The notes: generated from the sequence alone by a model not told the origin. Shown: positions 24,754 to 34,399, counted from the first letter of the stretch. The stretch is DNA of 64,000 nucleotides from Ornithoclostridium sp944380285 (GCA_963931165.1 OZ006985.1:62001-126000), one strand, 5' to 3'. A program made the numbers and translations.

Positions 24754-24771
24754 CTTTTAGCAACCCCAAAT

Positions 24772-24848
24772 GTCGCTATAGCTCAGCTGGATAGAGCGAC
24801 CGCCTCCTAAGCGGTAGGTCGGAGGTTCAAATCCTCTTAGCGACGCCA
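24772..24848 (+). tRNA. tRNA-Arg (anticodon CCU)
   Basis: A complete cloverleaf: acceptor GTCGCTA with TAGCGAC (7 bp, all paired), D arm GCTC/GAGC, anticodon stem ACCGC/GCGGT with loop CTCCTAA, a T arm with TTCAAAT loop, discriminator G, and CCA encoded (24846-24848). The anticodon CCT reads AGG arginine codons. Confidence 0.96.
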
Positions 24849-24850
24849 AA

Positions 24851-24878
24851 AGACGCCCCGACCCGGAGCGTCTTTTTC
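24851..24878 (+). terminator. Terminator of tRNA-Arg
   Basis: A stem AGACGC (24851-24856) with GCGTCT (24868-24873), extended inwards by CCG/CGG, then a run of five T. Confidence 0.8.
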
Positions 24879-24945
24879 CTATGCGATCCCGAAAAACTTT
24901 TCAAAGAAATTCAAGAGCCGCTGCCCGCCTTTTTATGCCGAACAC

Positions 24946-25068
24946 CTACACTTCGTCATCCGAGCGCAGCACATTGTAGATCTCTTTCGCCATAGTGCGC
25001 ATGATCTTGCCGATAGGTCTTTGCTGTCGGCTGTTCGGTTTTTCGTTGCCCGTCTTGTCCTGTTTCAA
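24946..25068 (-). CDS. Possible 40-residue small protein or gene remnant
   Basis: An open frame from a TTG (no clear ribosome binding site) to TAG encodes a hydrophilic peptide ending PIGKIMRTMAKEIYNVLRSD plus five residues. The composition looks protein-like and amphipathic, but there is no ATG at the front. It could be a genuine small protein or the surviving tail of a decayed gene. I see nothing else between the tRNA terminator and the GH31 gene, apart from a palindrome CGTCATATGACG at 25075-25086. Confidence 0.25.
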   Translation of the reverse strand: MKQDKTGNEKPNSRQQRPIGKIMRTMAKEIYNVLRSDDEV

Positions 25069-25102
25069 ATTTTACGTCATATGACGCGTTTTTTGAAATA
25101 GG

Positions 25103-27442
25103 CTATTCGCAAATGCGTCTCAGCTCCTCGATGGGGCCGCGCAGCGCCTGCGAGAGGGGCAGGCGGCAGTCGCGCACGTCGGGGACACGGCGGAACGTCG
25201 TCAGCTTGCGCATGTTGGTCATGCGGTAGCGCGAAACGGTCTCGATCACGCTTTCGCGATAGTCGGCGTTGCGCTTGAAGGCGCACGCGGTCAATGTGAC
25301 GGTGAGCGGCGTGCCGACGTATTTGACGCACACGCCGTCCGACAACTTGCCGATCGGCATGCCGTCGACGGCGACTTCCGCCTCGGCTATGTCGGCAAAG
25401 TCAAGCGTCCAGCTTCTGTCCTTGGGCAGCATCGAGAGGTCTCCGCCTCCCGGCTCGAGCTTGAATGTCAAGCGGTCGCCGTCCGTGCTCACGCTCATAT
25501 GCGTGATGACGAACGCGCCGCCGCGATAGTCCATGCTGAGCCCGTCGTCCTCGTAGAGGTCGTACTCGCCGCTGCCGCGGAACACCTTTATGCACAGCGC
25601 TCTGTCAGGCTGCAAGCCGTTGTCGTCGCCCGAGGCGTACATCGGGACGATCGCGCCCTCTTTTGCGAAGACGGGCATTTGGTGGAGCGGTCTGAAAACG
25701 CGGTATTTTCCCGCCTTGTAGCGGTTGCCGGTGAAGATGTCCGTCCACTCGCCCTCGGGCAGCCAGACGTCCGCCCACGCAAGCGCGGTACGCCTGTCGG
25801 ACGGGCGCACGATGGGGCTTACGAGCAGGTTTTTGCCGAACATGTATTGAGTTTTCGCCTCATACGCCTCGGGGACGTCGTAGCCGTAGTACATCGGCTC
25901 GCACAACGCGCGCCCCTCGGTGTGAGTCGCGTGGTTTTCGGAATAGAGGTAGGGGATCAACCTGTGGCGCAGCCTCAAAAACTCGTCCGCGGCGCTCTCG
26001 CCGAGGCGCGTACACTTCCACGGCTCCTTGCCCATAAACTCATTGGATGTGGAATGCAGGCGGTTGATGGGCGAAAATACGCCGAATTGCAGCCATCTGA
26101 CATAGAGTTCGTCGTCCTTGATTCCCCATTGGTGGCCGCCGATGTCGTGGCTCCACCAAGTGTAGCCGACGTTTGCCGCGGTCGCGGTCATATACGGCTG
26201 AAATTTGAGCGAGCGCCACGTCATGAACGAATCGCCCGAGAAGCCGACCGGATAGCGGTGCGAGCCCTCTTTTGCGTAGCGCGACAGGATGAGCGGCCGC
26301 TTGCCCTCGTCCGCCTGATCGAGGGTGTGGTAGTGGTTGAGCGCCCAAAGCGGATCCAGCCCGGGCACGTCGCTGCGTTTGCCCTGCTGCCAATCGATCC
26401 ACCAAAAGTCGACGCCCTCCCTCTCGTACGGTCTGTGCACATCGTCGAAATATGCCTTGATATAGTTCTCGTCCGCGAGCGAGAACGGGATCTGCGCCCT
26501 CGTCGCCGGGTCGACGCCGACCGTCTTTGCGACCTCGGGATACATGTCCTCGTAGAAGCGTATCCCCTGCGCCGGGTGCACGTTGAGGGTGATGCGATAG
26601 CCCATCTCTTTGAGCTCGCGGAACATCGCTTTGTGATCGGGAAAGAGGTCGGTGTTCCAGCTGTATCCCGTCCAGCCGGGCATGCGCGTGTTGTACATTC
26701 TGTCGATCGCGCCGAGCGAAACGCGCGGTCTCGCCTCTTCGCCGAACTTGCCGACGACGTCGACCCAATGCCAATCCATGTCGATCGTCGCGATCGTGAT
26801 CGGCAATTTTTCGCGCTTGAAGCGGCGCATCAGATCGAGATATTCCTGCTGCGAATACGCCTTGTAGCGGCTCCACCAATTGCCCAGCGCATAGCGCGGC
26901 AGCAGCGGCACGTCGCCGCACAACTTGAAAAAGTCAGCGATACAACCGCGGTAATCGCTGCCGTACGCAAAGAAATAGAGGTCGCGGCAAGGCGGTCTTT
27001 GCACGATCTTGTCGCCGCGCAATATCAGTCCGTCCGAGTCGTCCATCACCGCGACGCCGCCGCGCGAGACCAGCCCGTCTTCGAGCGGCACCGCCCCGTC
27101 GCAGCCGTCCAGCGTGCGGCGCGTCCCCTTGAGGTTGCCCTTGCGGAAGTTGCGCACCCGCCTGCCGTCCTTCAAGACGATCTCGATCATTTTGTGCTTT
27201 CCGACGTCGTAGACAAACCGCGTATCCGCGGTGACGATCTCGACGACATTGCCGCTCTGTCCGCGCTCGAACGTCGGAGCGTCGAACGCGCGTCTCCAAA
27301 CGCGCTGAGTCGGCTCGTCGCAAAACGCGCCCGTCTCCACACGGAGCAGACGCGGCGTAAGCACTGTGAAGCGCACGTCGCCGATCGTCAACATTTGTCT
27401 TGCCGCGCTTGCCGACGGCACGTCGATCTCGAATCTCTTCAT
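25103..27442 (-). CDS. GH31 family glycosidase (alpha-glucosidase/alpha-xylosidase type)
   Basis: A 779-residue cytoplasmic enzyme without signal peptide. The catalytic nucleophile lies in FWWIDWQQG (Asp350) and the acid/base in GFSGDSFMTW (Asp404). WWSHDIGGH and the preceding IATIDMDWHW (218-227) are further GH31 signatures. An N-terminal beta-sandwich (1-170) precedes the barrel and C-terminal beta domains follow it. The WIDWQQG form, rather than WxDMNE, is that of a subgroup acting on unusual alpha-glycosides, so specificity (glucose, xylose, galactose or sulfoquinovose) is open. It is a single gene. Confidence 0.92.
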   Translation of the reverse strand: MKRFEIDVPSASAARQMLTIGDVRFTVLTPRLLRVETGAFCDEPTQRVWRRAFDAPTFERGQSGNVVEIVTADTRFVYDVGKHKMIEIVLKDGRRVRNFRKGNLKGTRRTLDGCDGAVPLEDGLVSRGGVAVMDDSDGLILRGDKIVQRPPCRDLYFFAYGSDYRGCIADFFKLCGDVPLLPRYALGNWWSRYKAYSQQEYLDLMRRFKREKLPITIATIDMDWHWVDVVGKFGEEARPRVSLGAIDRMYNTRMPGWTGYSWNTDLFPDHKAMFRELKEMGYRITLNVHPAQGIRFYEDMYPEVAKTVGVDPATRAQIPFSLADENYIKAYFDDVHRPYEREGVDFWWIDWQQGKRSDVPGLDPLWALNHYHTLDQADEGKRPLILSRYAKEGSHRYPVGFSGDSFMTWRSLKFQPYMTATAANVGYTWWSHDIGGHQWGIKDDELYVRWLQFGVFSPINRLHSTSNEFMGKEPWKCTRLGESAADEFLRLRHRLIPYLYSENHATHTEGRALCEPMYYGYDVPEAYEAKTQYMFGKNLLVSPIVRPSDRRTALAWADVWLPEGEWTDIFTGNRYKAGKYRVFRPLHQMPVFAKEGAIVPMYASGDDNGLQPDRALCIKVFRGSGEYDLYEDDGLSMDYRGGAFVITHMSVSTDGDRLTFKLEPGGGDLSMLPKDRSWTLDFADIAEAEVAVDGMPIGKLSDGVCVKYVGTPLTVTLTACAFKRNADYRESVIETVSRYRMTNMRKLTTFRRVPDVRDCRLPLSQALRGPIEELRRICE

Positions 27443-27474
27443 AATTCCCTCATATGCGGCGGTTCCGCAATTCC

Positions 27475-27503
27475 ATTATAAGGCACACGCGCGCGCACGT
27501 CAA
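27475..27503 (-). promoter_or_regulatory. Promoter of GH31 gene
   Basis: TTGACG (27498-27503), 17 bp, TATAAT (27475-27480), 33 bp upstream of the start codon. Confidence 0.72.
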
Positions 27504-27618
27504 CAAAATAATTTTGCACCCGCGACCTCGCCTTTTCCGCCGCCCGAGCGCGCTTGACAAACGTCTTTTAGCCCTCGGATAGTGATAACTTTTGCTTTTG
27601 CAACCTTAAAAAACGGCA

Positions 27619-27665
27619 GTTAACGCATACTTTTTTCACTTTTTTGCAAAAATATATGCGTTAAC
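27619..27665. promoter_or_regulatory. Inverted repeat abutting the ATPase promoter (possible operator)
   Basis: Perfect 11-bp arms GTTAACGCATA (27619-27629) and TATGCGTTAAC (27655-27665) flank a T/A-rich 25-bp spacer. The right arm touches the -35 box at 27666. It could be a repressor site or a terminator-like hairpin; no regulator is adjacent. Confidence 0.45.
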
Positions 27666-27694
27666 TTGAAAAAACTCAATGATTATGCTATATT
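27666..27694 (+). promoter_or_regulatory. Promoter of DUF4143 ATPase
   Basis: TTGAAA (27666-27671), 17 bp, TATATT (27689-27694), shortly before a GAGGTG ribosome binding site. Confidence 0.7.
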
Positions 27695-27711
27695 GATGTT
27701 GAGGTGAAAAT

Positions 27712-28938
27712 ATGCAAAATCAAATTTTCAAGCGCGAATACTATTTGAACAAGATCCGCGGCTTTTACGAAAGCGATCTTGTCAAAGTCATAACGGGCAT
27801 TCGTCGTTGCGGCAAGTCTTGTTTTATGCTCTCGGTGATCGACGACCTCAAAGAACGCGGCATATCGGACGGAGACATCATCTATCTCAATCTCGACACT
27901 CGTCCTTATTTGAACGTCACCTCTCCGAGCGCGCTCTCCGAGGCGATAGATCCTTTGATCTCCGACGGTCGCAAAAAGTATATTTTTATCGACGAGGTTC
28001 AAAACGTACGCGGTTTTGAACGTATTGTCAACGCCTATCGCGAAAGCGGTCATTCTCTGTTCATCACCGGTTCCAACTCCTATCTGCTCGGAGGCGAATT
28101 GGTGACCAAGCTGACGGGACGTTATATAGAGATCGAGATGTTCACCTTGACCTTCAACGAGTATCTCGACATGAAAAGGTTCTTGGGGCTTACGGTGACG
28201 GACGATACGCACGGCGAGTTCGACGAATACATTCGTCAAGGCGGATTTCCCAAGGCATTGGAGTTCCCGAACGCCGACGACCGCGCACTCTACACTCAAA
28301 GCATAATCGAGCAGATCTTTGACAAAGACATCGCGCGCAACCGCAAGATACGCAATGTTGCGTCGTTCGAACGCGTCAAAAATTTTGTCATCAACAATTT
28401 CGGCTCGATGATCAGCGCCCAAAGCATAGCGGCGGCACTCAAAAAAGAGCAAATAGCCGTCACTCCGCAAACCGTGACGAGATATTTGGAGATCCTCGAA
28501 AGCGCGAAGATAATCTACTCCTGTCCCCGTTTTGACCTGCGATCGAAAAAGGCTCTGAGCGGCGAGCAAAAATACTACCTTGCCGACCTCGGGATCTACT
28601 TCTCTCAAAACGTAGACGCGCGGGTCAATTACGGCGCGGCGCTCGAAAATATTCTGTTTTGCTATCTCAAAACAAAGGGATACAAATTGAGCGTGGGCAG
28701 GATAGGCAACCTCGAGTGCGACTTCATCACTCGCAAACGTGACGACTACTACTACATTCAAGTGGCAATGACGATCATGGATCCGGTCACCGAAGAGAGA
28801 GAATATCGCCCGTTCGAGCGCATTCGGGACAACTACCCAAAATATCTGTTTACATTGGATACGCTGCGTCAAAACCGCAACGGCATCAAAAACACGGACA
28901 TCGCCGCATTTATGCGCGACGGCAAAGACCTCGGCTGA
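27712..28938 (+). CDS. AAA+ ATPase with C-terminal DUF4143 domain
   Basis: A 408-residue protein of a family common and often multi-copy in gut anaerobes. Walker A is GIRRCGKSC (29-37), Walker B is YIFIDEVQ (90-97), and the ITGSNS sensor segment follows. This N-terminal AAA_14 domain is joined to a C-terminal nuclease-like DUF4143 region that includes GAALENILFCYL and LECDFITR. The family has no settled role. Suggestions include DNA-linked or toxin-antitoxin-like activities, but nothing nearby supports one. It is monocistronic, with its own promoter, possible operator and shared terminator. Confidence 0.9.
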   Translation: MQNQIFKREYYLNKIRGFYESDLVKVITGIRRCGKSCFMLSVIDDLKERGISDGDIIYLNLDTRPYLNVTSPSALSEAIDPLISDGRKKYIFIDEVQNVRGFERIVNAYRESGHSLFITGSNSYLLGGELVTKLTGRYIEIEMFTLTFNEYLDMKRFLGLTVTDDTHGEFDEYIRQGGFPKALEFPNADDRALYTQSIIEQIFDKDIARNRKIRNVASFERVKNFVINNFGSMISAQSIAAALKKEQIAVTPQTVTRYLEILESAKIIYSCPRFDLRSKKALSGEQKYYLADLGIYFSQNVDARVNYGAALENILFCYLKTKGYKLSVGRIGNLECDFITRKRDDYYYIQVAMTIMDPVTEEREYRPFERIRDNYPKYLFTLDTLRQNRNGIKNTDIAAFMRDGKDLG

Positions 28939-28955
28939 ACTGTGAAAAGGCATCG

Positions 28956-28982
28956 AAAAAGCGCGGAGCTTCCGCGCTTTTT
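28956..28982. terminator. Bidirectional terminator between ATPase and iolG
   Basis: A perfect 12-bp palindromic stem (28956-28967 with 28971-28982) whose ends are A5 and T5, so it can terminate both the plus-strand ATPase and the converging iol operon. Confidence 0.9.
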
Positions 28983-29003
28983 CTCTGTGTTTTGCGTTTT
29001 TTC

Positions 29004-30002
29004 TTACAATTTCACGGGCATCCCCGTCTCCAAAGACTTCTTTGCGGCGATGCCGATCGCGACCGCCTGCAAGCCGTCCTCGATGCCGACCGAAACGGGC
29101 TTGTCGTTGACGATGCAGTCGACGAACTCGGTGATCTCCTTGACATACGCCTGCATATATCTTTCGAGGAAGAAGTAGAGCGGTTTTTCGGCGGTGACGC
29201 CGTTTGCGTCCGAGATGACCGCGCTCGACTTGCAGTCGTTGGCGATCGCCACCTGACCGAACGCGCCGAACGCCTCCGCCCTTTGGTCATAGCCGTAGGT
29301 CGCGCGGCGGCAGTTGTCGATGACCGCGAGGGTGCCGCCCTTGAGCTTCATCGTGATGATCGCGGTGTCGATGTCGCCGGCTTCGCCGATCGCCTTGTCG
29401 ACAGTGACTCCGCCGACCGCATAGACGCTCTCGACCTCGTCGCCGGACAAGAACCTGACCATGTCGAAGTCATGGATGGTCATGTCGAGGAAGATGCCTC
29501 CGCTGACCTTGATGTACTCGACCGGGGGCGCGCCGGGGTCGCGCGAGCAGATCTTGAGCACGTCGAGATGCCCTATCTTGCCGCTTGCGATCGCGTCGCG
29601 GACCGCCTCGAAGTTGTGGTCGAAGCGGCGGTTGAAGCCGACTTGATATTTGACGTTGCTCTTGGCAAGAGCCGCCTTGACTTCGAGGATCTTGTCGACG
29701 TCGTGATCGACGGGTTTTTCGCAAAAGACGTGCTTGCCCGCCTCGATCGCCTCGATCGAAATTTTGGCGTGGGTGTCTGTAGACGAGCATATAAGCACCG
29801 CGTCGATGCTCTTGTCGGCGAGTATTTCTCTGTAATCCTTAGTGACCTTTTCGGCGCCCAAAGCCTTGACGGTCTTCTCCGTCTCGGCATTCATGAACGG
29901 GTCGGCGACGCACGCGACGACCGCGTCTTTGACATATCTTCCTATCGATTCGCAATGGACCTTGCCAATCCTGCCTGCTCCGATGATACCGAGTCTCAAC
30001 AT
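29004..30002 (-). CDS. iolG: Myo-inositol 2-dehydrogenase
   Basis: A 332-residue Gfo/Idh/MocA-family oxidoreductase with a Rossmann start GIIGAGRIGKVH, the conserved EKPV segment (catalytic lysine region, HVFCEKPVD) and the DMTIHDFDMVRFL helix containing the active-site Asp/His pair. In this operon it should oxidise myo-inositol to 2-keto-myo-inositol with NAD+. It is the last gene of the iol operon, 11 bp after iolA. Confidence 0.93.
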   Translation of the reverse strand: MLRLGIIGAGRIGKVHCESIGRYVKDAVVACVADPFMNAETEKTVKALGAEKVTKDYREILADKSIDAVLICSSTDTHAKISIEAIEAGKHVFCEKPVDHDVDKILEVKAALAKSNVKYQVGFNRRFDHNFEAVRDAIASGKIGHLDVLKICSRDPGAPPVEYIKVSGGIFLDMTIHDFDMVRFLSGDEVESVYAVGGVTVDKAIGEAGDIDTAIITMKLKGGTLAVIDNCRRATYGYDQRAEAFGAFGQVAIANDCKSSAVISDANGVTAEKPLYFFLERYMQAYVKEITEFVDCIVNDKPVSVGIEDGLQAVAIGIAAKKSLETGMPVKL

Positions 30003-30013
30003 AGCGCGCCTCC

Positions 30014-31522
30014 TCAGATCGTGCCGTCCCAGGTGGTGACGTGGGTCGACTTTGCCTCATGCTCGTCGAACCAATGGGTGGTGACCGTCTTGCTGTCGGT
30101 GAAGAACTTGAAGCTGTCTCTGCCGAGGCAATGCAGGTCGCCGAAGAAGGAGTGCTTGTGCCCCGTGAACGAGAACACGCCTACCGGCACCGGGATGCCG
30201 ACGTTGACGCCGACCATACCGCCGTCGGTGTTGCGGACGAACTCGCGCGCATAGTAGCCGTTTTGGGTATAGATGACCGAGCCGTTCGCGAACGGGTTGG
30301 CGTTCATGACCGCAAGTCCCTCCTCGAAGGTCTTGACGCGCTTGATGCAGAGGACGGGTCCGAAGATCTCGCGCTGACCGACGGTCATCTCGGGGGTGAC
30401 GTTGTCGAGGATCGTGGGTCCGAGATAGAAGCCCTTCTCATAGCCTTTGACGACGGTATTTCTGCCGTCGAGCACGAGCGTCGCGCCCTCGTCGATGCCC
30501 TTTTGAATCCACGCCGAGACGCTTTCCTTATGCTCTTTGCTGTAGACGGGGCCGAGCTTGGTCGTCTTGTCGTAGGCGGGACCGACCTTGATGCCCTGCG
30601 CAAGTTCCTTGATCTTGGCGACGAGCGCGTCGGCGATGCCCTCTTGGGCGACGACGACGGGCAGAGCCATACATCTCTCGCCGGCGCAGCCGTAGGTCGC
30701 GTTGACGATGCCTGCCGCGGTGCGGTCGAGCGCGGCGTCGTTGAGCACGAGCGCGTGGTTTTTCGCCTCGCACAGGCACTGCACTCTCTTGCCGTACTTT
30801 GCGGCGGTCTCATAGATATATCTGCCGACCTTGGTCGAACCGACAAAGGTGATGCCGACGATCTTGTCGTTGCTGATCAGCTCTTGGGTGTCGTTGCGGT
30901 CGCAGCTGACGATGTTGAGCACGCCGTCGGGAAGACCGGCTTCACGGTACAGCTCGGCGATGCGCAGCGAGGTCATCGGGGTCGCGCCGGCGACTTTGAG
31001 GACGATCGCGTTGCCGCAAGCGATGCAGACCGGGGTCATCCAGCCCATCGGGATCATCGCCGGGAAGTTGAACGGCGCGATGCCGGCGAACACGCCCATC
31101 GACTCGCGGTAGAGCACGGTGTCATAGCCGCTCGACGCGTCCATCAGGCTCTCGCCTTGGAGCAGCGACGGCATAGAGCACGCGAGTTCGGTGCCCTCTT
31201 TCGCCTTGAGGATGTCGCCCTTGCTCTCGTCCCAATTTTTGCCGTGTTCGGTCGCGCACAGCTCTGTCAGCTCGTCCATATGCTCGTCGAGGAGCGCACG
31301 CAGGCGGTAGAGGATCTGCACTCTTTTGAGCACGGGCACTCTCGACCACTTCTTGTACGCCTCGTGGGCGTTGTCGATGACCTTGGCGATCTCGTCGGTC
31401 GTGCAGCGCGGCATTTGCGCGATCTGTTCGCCGGTGGACGGATTGAACACCGGATAGTACTTGTCCGTCTTAGACTGAACAAATTGATTATTGGTAAAAT
31501 ATCCCAACGTCTTGATTGCCAT
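30014..31522 (-). CDS. iolA: (Methyl)malonate-semialdehyde dehydrogenase (CoA-acylating)
   Basis: A 502-residue aldehyde dehydrogenase. The catalytic cysteine is in YGCAGERCMALPVVV (Cys284). FNFPAMIPMGWMTPVCIACG is the signature of the IolA/MmsA branch, which acylates CoA. In inositol breakdown it converts malonate semialdehyde to acetyl-CoA and CO2. The usual general-base position is glutamate (CEAKNH). It lies 18 bp after iolE. Confidence 0.95.
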   Translation of the reverse strand: MAIKTLGYFTNNQFVQSKTDKYYPVFNPSTGEQIAQMPRCTTDEIAKVIDNAHEAYKKWSRVPVLKRVQILYRLRALLDEHMDELTELCATEHGKNWDESKGDILKAKEGTELACSMPSLLQGESLMDASSGYDTVLYRESMGVFAGIAPFNFPAMIPMGWMTPVCIACGNAIVLKVAGATPMTSLRIAELYREAGLPDGVLNIVSCDRNDTQELISNDKIVGITFVGSTKVGRYIYETAAKYGKRVQCLCEAKNHALVLNDAALDRTAAGIVNATYGCAGERCMALPVVVAQEGIADALVAKIKELAQGIKVGPAYDKTTKLGPVYSKEHKESVSAWIQKGIDEGATLVLDGRNTVVKGYEKGFYLGPTILDNVTPEMTVGQREIFGPVLCIKRVKTFEEGLAVMNANPFANGSVIYTQNGYYAREFVRNTDGGMVGVNVGIPVPVGVFSFTGHKHSFFGDLHCLGRDSFKFFTDSKTVTTHWFDEHEAKSTHVTTWDGTI

Positions 31523-31540
31523 ATTTCTTCTCCTTTGCGG

Positions 31541-32434
31541 TCAAATGCCCGCTTTGTCTCTGATGTAAGCCCTCGCTTTGAGAGCGTATTCGAGCGGATC
31601 CGCCTTGGCGGGGTCCTGCTCCGCCTCGACGACCATCCAGCCCTCGTAGCCGACCTTGTCCAGCTCGGCGAATATCGGCGCAAAGTCTATCGCTCCGTCT
31701 CCGGGGACGGTGAACGCGCCCATGCGCACGCCGTCCAGGAAGGACTTGCCCTTCGCTTTGACCTCGGCGACGACGTCCGGGCGGATGTCCTTGAGGTGGA
31801 CGTGCCTTACGCGCTTGCAGTGCTTTTTGAGCACCGCGAGCGGATCTTCGCCGCAATAGGCGAGGTGCCCCGAATCGAACAGCAAGCCGAACACCTCGGG
31901 GTCGGTCATCTCCATCATCCTGTCCACTTCCTCGGCGGTCTGCACGACCGTGCCCATGTGGTGGTGATAGACGAGTTTGAGCCCCATGCTCTTCGCGATC
32001 GCGCCCAATGCGTTCATGCCGTCGGCGAACTTTTTCCACTCGCCGCCGTTCATAATGTATTTGTTCCCGAACACGGGCACGTCTTTTTTGCCTTGGATGC
32101 TGTAACTCTGTTCGGACGCGCCGATGCAGTCCGCGCCCATCGCGCGCAGGAACTCGCATTGCGCTACAAACGCCTTTTCGACCTCTTCCATCGGCTGCGT
32201 GAGCACGAACGAAGAGAACCATTGATTGCAGATCTTCAATCCCCTCATGTCCAGCGCGCGTTTGAGCACGACGGGGTCTTTGGGGTACTTGTTGCCGACT
32301 TCGCAGCCCTTGAACCCGGAAAGAGCCATCTCGCTCACGCATTGTGCGAAGGTATTCTCCGCGCCGAGGTCGGGCATGTCGTCGTTTGTCCACGCGATCG
32401 GAGCGATCGCAAGTTTGACTTTTTTACCGTCCAT
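31541..32434 (-). CDS. iolE: Inosose dehydratase
   Basis: A 297-residue TIM-barrel sugar-phosphate-isomerase-like enzyme that dehydrates 2-keto-myo-inositol to the trihydroxycyclohexane-dione. It starts LAIAPIAWTNDDMPDLG and carries the metal-site segments YHHHMGT, FDSGHLAYCGEDP and HVHLKDIRPDV typical of IolE. The start at 32434 has GAGG upstream and lies 8 bp after iolD. A longer in-frame opening would reach back into iolD. Confidence 0.95.
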   Translation of the reverse strand: MDGKKVKLAIAPIAWTNDDMPDLGAENTFAQCVSEMALSGFKGCEVGNKYPKDPVVLKRALDMRGLKICNQWFSSFVLTQPMEEVEKAFVAQCEFLRAMGADCIGASEQSYSIQGKKDVPVFGNKYIMNGGEWKKFADGMNALGAIAKSMGLKLVYHHHMGTVVQTAEEVDRMMEMTDPEVFGLLFDSGHLAYCGEDPLAVLKKHCKRVRHVHLKDIRPDVVAEVKAKGKSFLDGVRMGAFTVPGDGAIDFAPIFAELDKVGYEGWMVVEAEQDPAKADPLEYALKARAYIRDKAGI

Positions 32435-32442
32435 AAAACGCC

Positions 32443-34365
32443 TCAATATTTTCTCGCCTTGGCGAGCATCTTTTTCTTGTTTTCGAGCGCCTTTTTCTGC
32501 CTGTCGCAGCGCGGCGCGTTGCTGACGCCGACGTTCCACCATCCGCCGTAGCCGTGCGTCATCGACTTGGGCGCGACCTTGATGTCGATCAATGTGGAGA
32601 CGGTCTGCTTTTTGGCGTCCTCGAGCGCGGCGGCGAGCTCGTCCGCGCTGCGGACGGTGTAGCCCTTGAAGCCGTACGCCCTCGCGCTCATCGCGAAGTC
32701 GATGTTGAGGAACTCTCCCTCGCGTATCGGCTTGTCGCCGTCGCGGTAGCGAAGCTCGGTGCAGAGGCTGTCAATGCCCTGCTCCATTTGCAGATTGTTT
32801 ATGCACCCGAACGACGCGTTGTCAAAGAGCAGCACATTGATCTTGAGCCCCTCCTGCACCGCGGTGACCATCTCGGTGTGCATCATCAAATAGCTGCCGT
32901 CGCCGCACATCGCATAGCATTCGCGGTCGGGCTCGGCGATCTTGCTGCCGAGGCAGCCAGCGATCTCGTAGCCCATGCACGAGTAGCCGTACTCCATGTT
33001 GTAGCTGTCGCGGACGTCGCTCGTCCACATGCGTTGCAGGTCTCCGGGCAGCGAACCGGCGGAACCGACGACGATCGCGTCGGGGGCGATATGTTCGCGA
33101 ACGATCGCGATCGCCTGCGTCTGCGTCATCGCGCCGCCGTGCGCCTTGACGAACGCGTCGACCGCGTCGGGCATGCGGCTGTCTATCTCGGGGACGTAGC
33201 CGTCGCCGATCTCCGCGGCGGCGAGACGGTCGTACTCCCTCTGCCACGCGTCCTTTGCTGCGGCGATCTCGCCGTCGTATTTGGCATGATATCTGCTCAA
33301 ATGTCTGTCCAAAGCCGCGACGGTCGCCTTGGCGTCGCCGACCGCCTTGACGGCGTCCAGCTTGGACGCATGGAAGTCGGACGCATTGATCGTCACGACC
33401 TTGGTGTCGGCGAACAGCGACTTTGACGCGGTCGTAAAGTCGGTAAACCTCGTGCCGACGCCTATGATGAGGTCGGCGTTTTCGGCGATCGTATTCGCGG
33501 CGCTGTTGCCGGTCACGCCCAAACCGCCGAGGTTGAGGGGGTGAGACGACGCGATCGCCGTCTTGCCGGCTTGAGTTTCGCAGAACGGGATGCCGTACTT
33601 TTCGCAGAACGCCGCGACGACTTCGCCCGCCTCGCTGTACTTGACTCCGCCGCCGACGATGAGCAGCGGCTTTTTGCTCTTGCGGATCGCCGCCGCGACC
33701 GCTTTGAGCTGTTCGTCGGGAGCGACGGGACGAACGATCGGGGTCACCTTCTTCGCGAAGAAGTCGACCGGGAAGTCATAGACCTCGCCCTGCACGTCCT
33801 GCGGCAGCGCGATCGCGACCGCGCCGGTATGCGCCGGGTCGAGAAGCACTCTGATCGCGTTGCGAAGGGACGGCATCAGCATCTCGGGGCGCGAAATGCG
33901 GTCAAAGTAGCGCGTCACCGCCTTGAACGCGTCGTTGGTCGTGACGGACGGGTCGTATTGATGCTCGATCTGCTGCAACACCGGGTCGGGCTGACGCGTC
34001 GCAAACGCGTCTCCCATGAACAGCAGCAGCGGGATGTTGTTCGCGGTCGCCGTGCCCGCGGCGGTGACCATATTCGCCGCGCCGGGACCTATCGACGAAA
34101 AGCAGGGCATGATCTTGCGGCGGTTGCATTGTTTTGCGAACGACGTCGCGACCTGCGCCATGCCCTGCTCGTTCTTGCCCTGATAGACCTTGATCGAGTG
34201 CTCCGCCATCGACAGCGCCTCGCCGACGCCCAGCACGCAGCCGTGCCCGAAGATGGTGAACACTCCGTCCACGAGTTTGTTTTCGACTCCGTCGAAGGAG
34301 ACGTATTGCGCGTCCAAAAAGCGGACGACAGCCTCTCCTGCCGTGATCTTGATGGTTTTCTTCAT
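32443..34365 (-). CDS. iolD: 3D-(3,5/4)-trihydroxycyclohexane-1,2-dione hydrolase
   Basis: A 640-residue thiamine-diphosphate enzyme of the acetohydroxyacid-synthase fold that opens the inositol ring. The cofactor motif GDGSYLMMHTEMVTA continues to LLFDN, as in ThDP enzymes, and the N-terminal ring has the FGHGCVLGVGEAL segment of IolD. The C-terminus ends in a Lys-rich helix. It is full length and sits between iolB and iolE. Confidence 0.96.
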   Translation of the reverse strand: MKKTIKITAGEAVVRFLDAQYVSFDGVENKLVDGVFTIFGHGCVLGVGEALSMAEHSIKVYQGKNEQGMAQVATSFAKQCNRRKIMPCFSSIGPGAANMVTAAGTATANNIPLLLFMGDAFATRQPDPVLQQIEHQYDPSVTTNDAFKAVTRYFDRISRPEMLMPSLRNAIRVLLDPAHTGAVAIALPQDVQGEVYDFPVDFFAKKVTPIVRPVAPDEQLKAVAAAIRKSKKPLLIVGGGVKYSEAGEVVAAFCEKYGIPFCETQAGKTAIASSHPLNLGGLGVTGNSAANTIAENADLIIGVGTRFTDFTTASKSLFADTKVVTINASDFHASKLDAVKAVGDAKATVAALDRHLSRYHAKYDGEIAAAKDAWQREYDRLAAAEIGDGYVPEIDSRMPDAVDAFVKAHGGAMTQTQAIAIVREHIAPDAIVVGSAGSLPGDLQRMWTSDVRDSYNMEYGYSCMGYEIAGCLGSKIAEPDRECYAMCGDGSYLMMHTEMVTAVQEGLKINVLLFDNASFGCINNLQMEQGIDSLCTELRYRDGDKPIREGEFLNIDFAMSARAYGFKGYTVRSADELAAALEDAKKQTVSTLIDIKVAPKSMTHGYGGWWNVGVSNAPRCDRQKKALENKKKMLAKARKY

Positions 34366-34399
34366 ATTTCCCTCTCGGTTTTTGCCGATATGTATCGGG

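Noticed and set aside
27688..28953. 421-codon minus-strand frame
   Set aside because: Antisense to the ATPase, whose Walker A and B motifs and promoter are on the plus strand.
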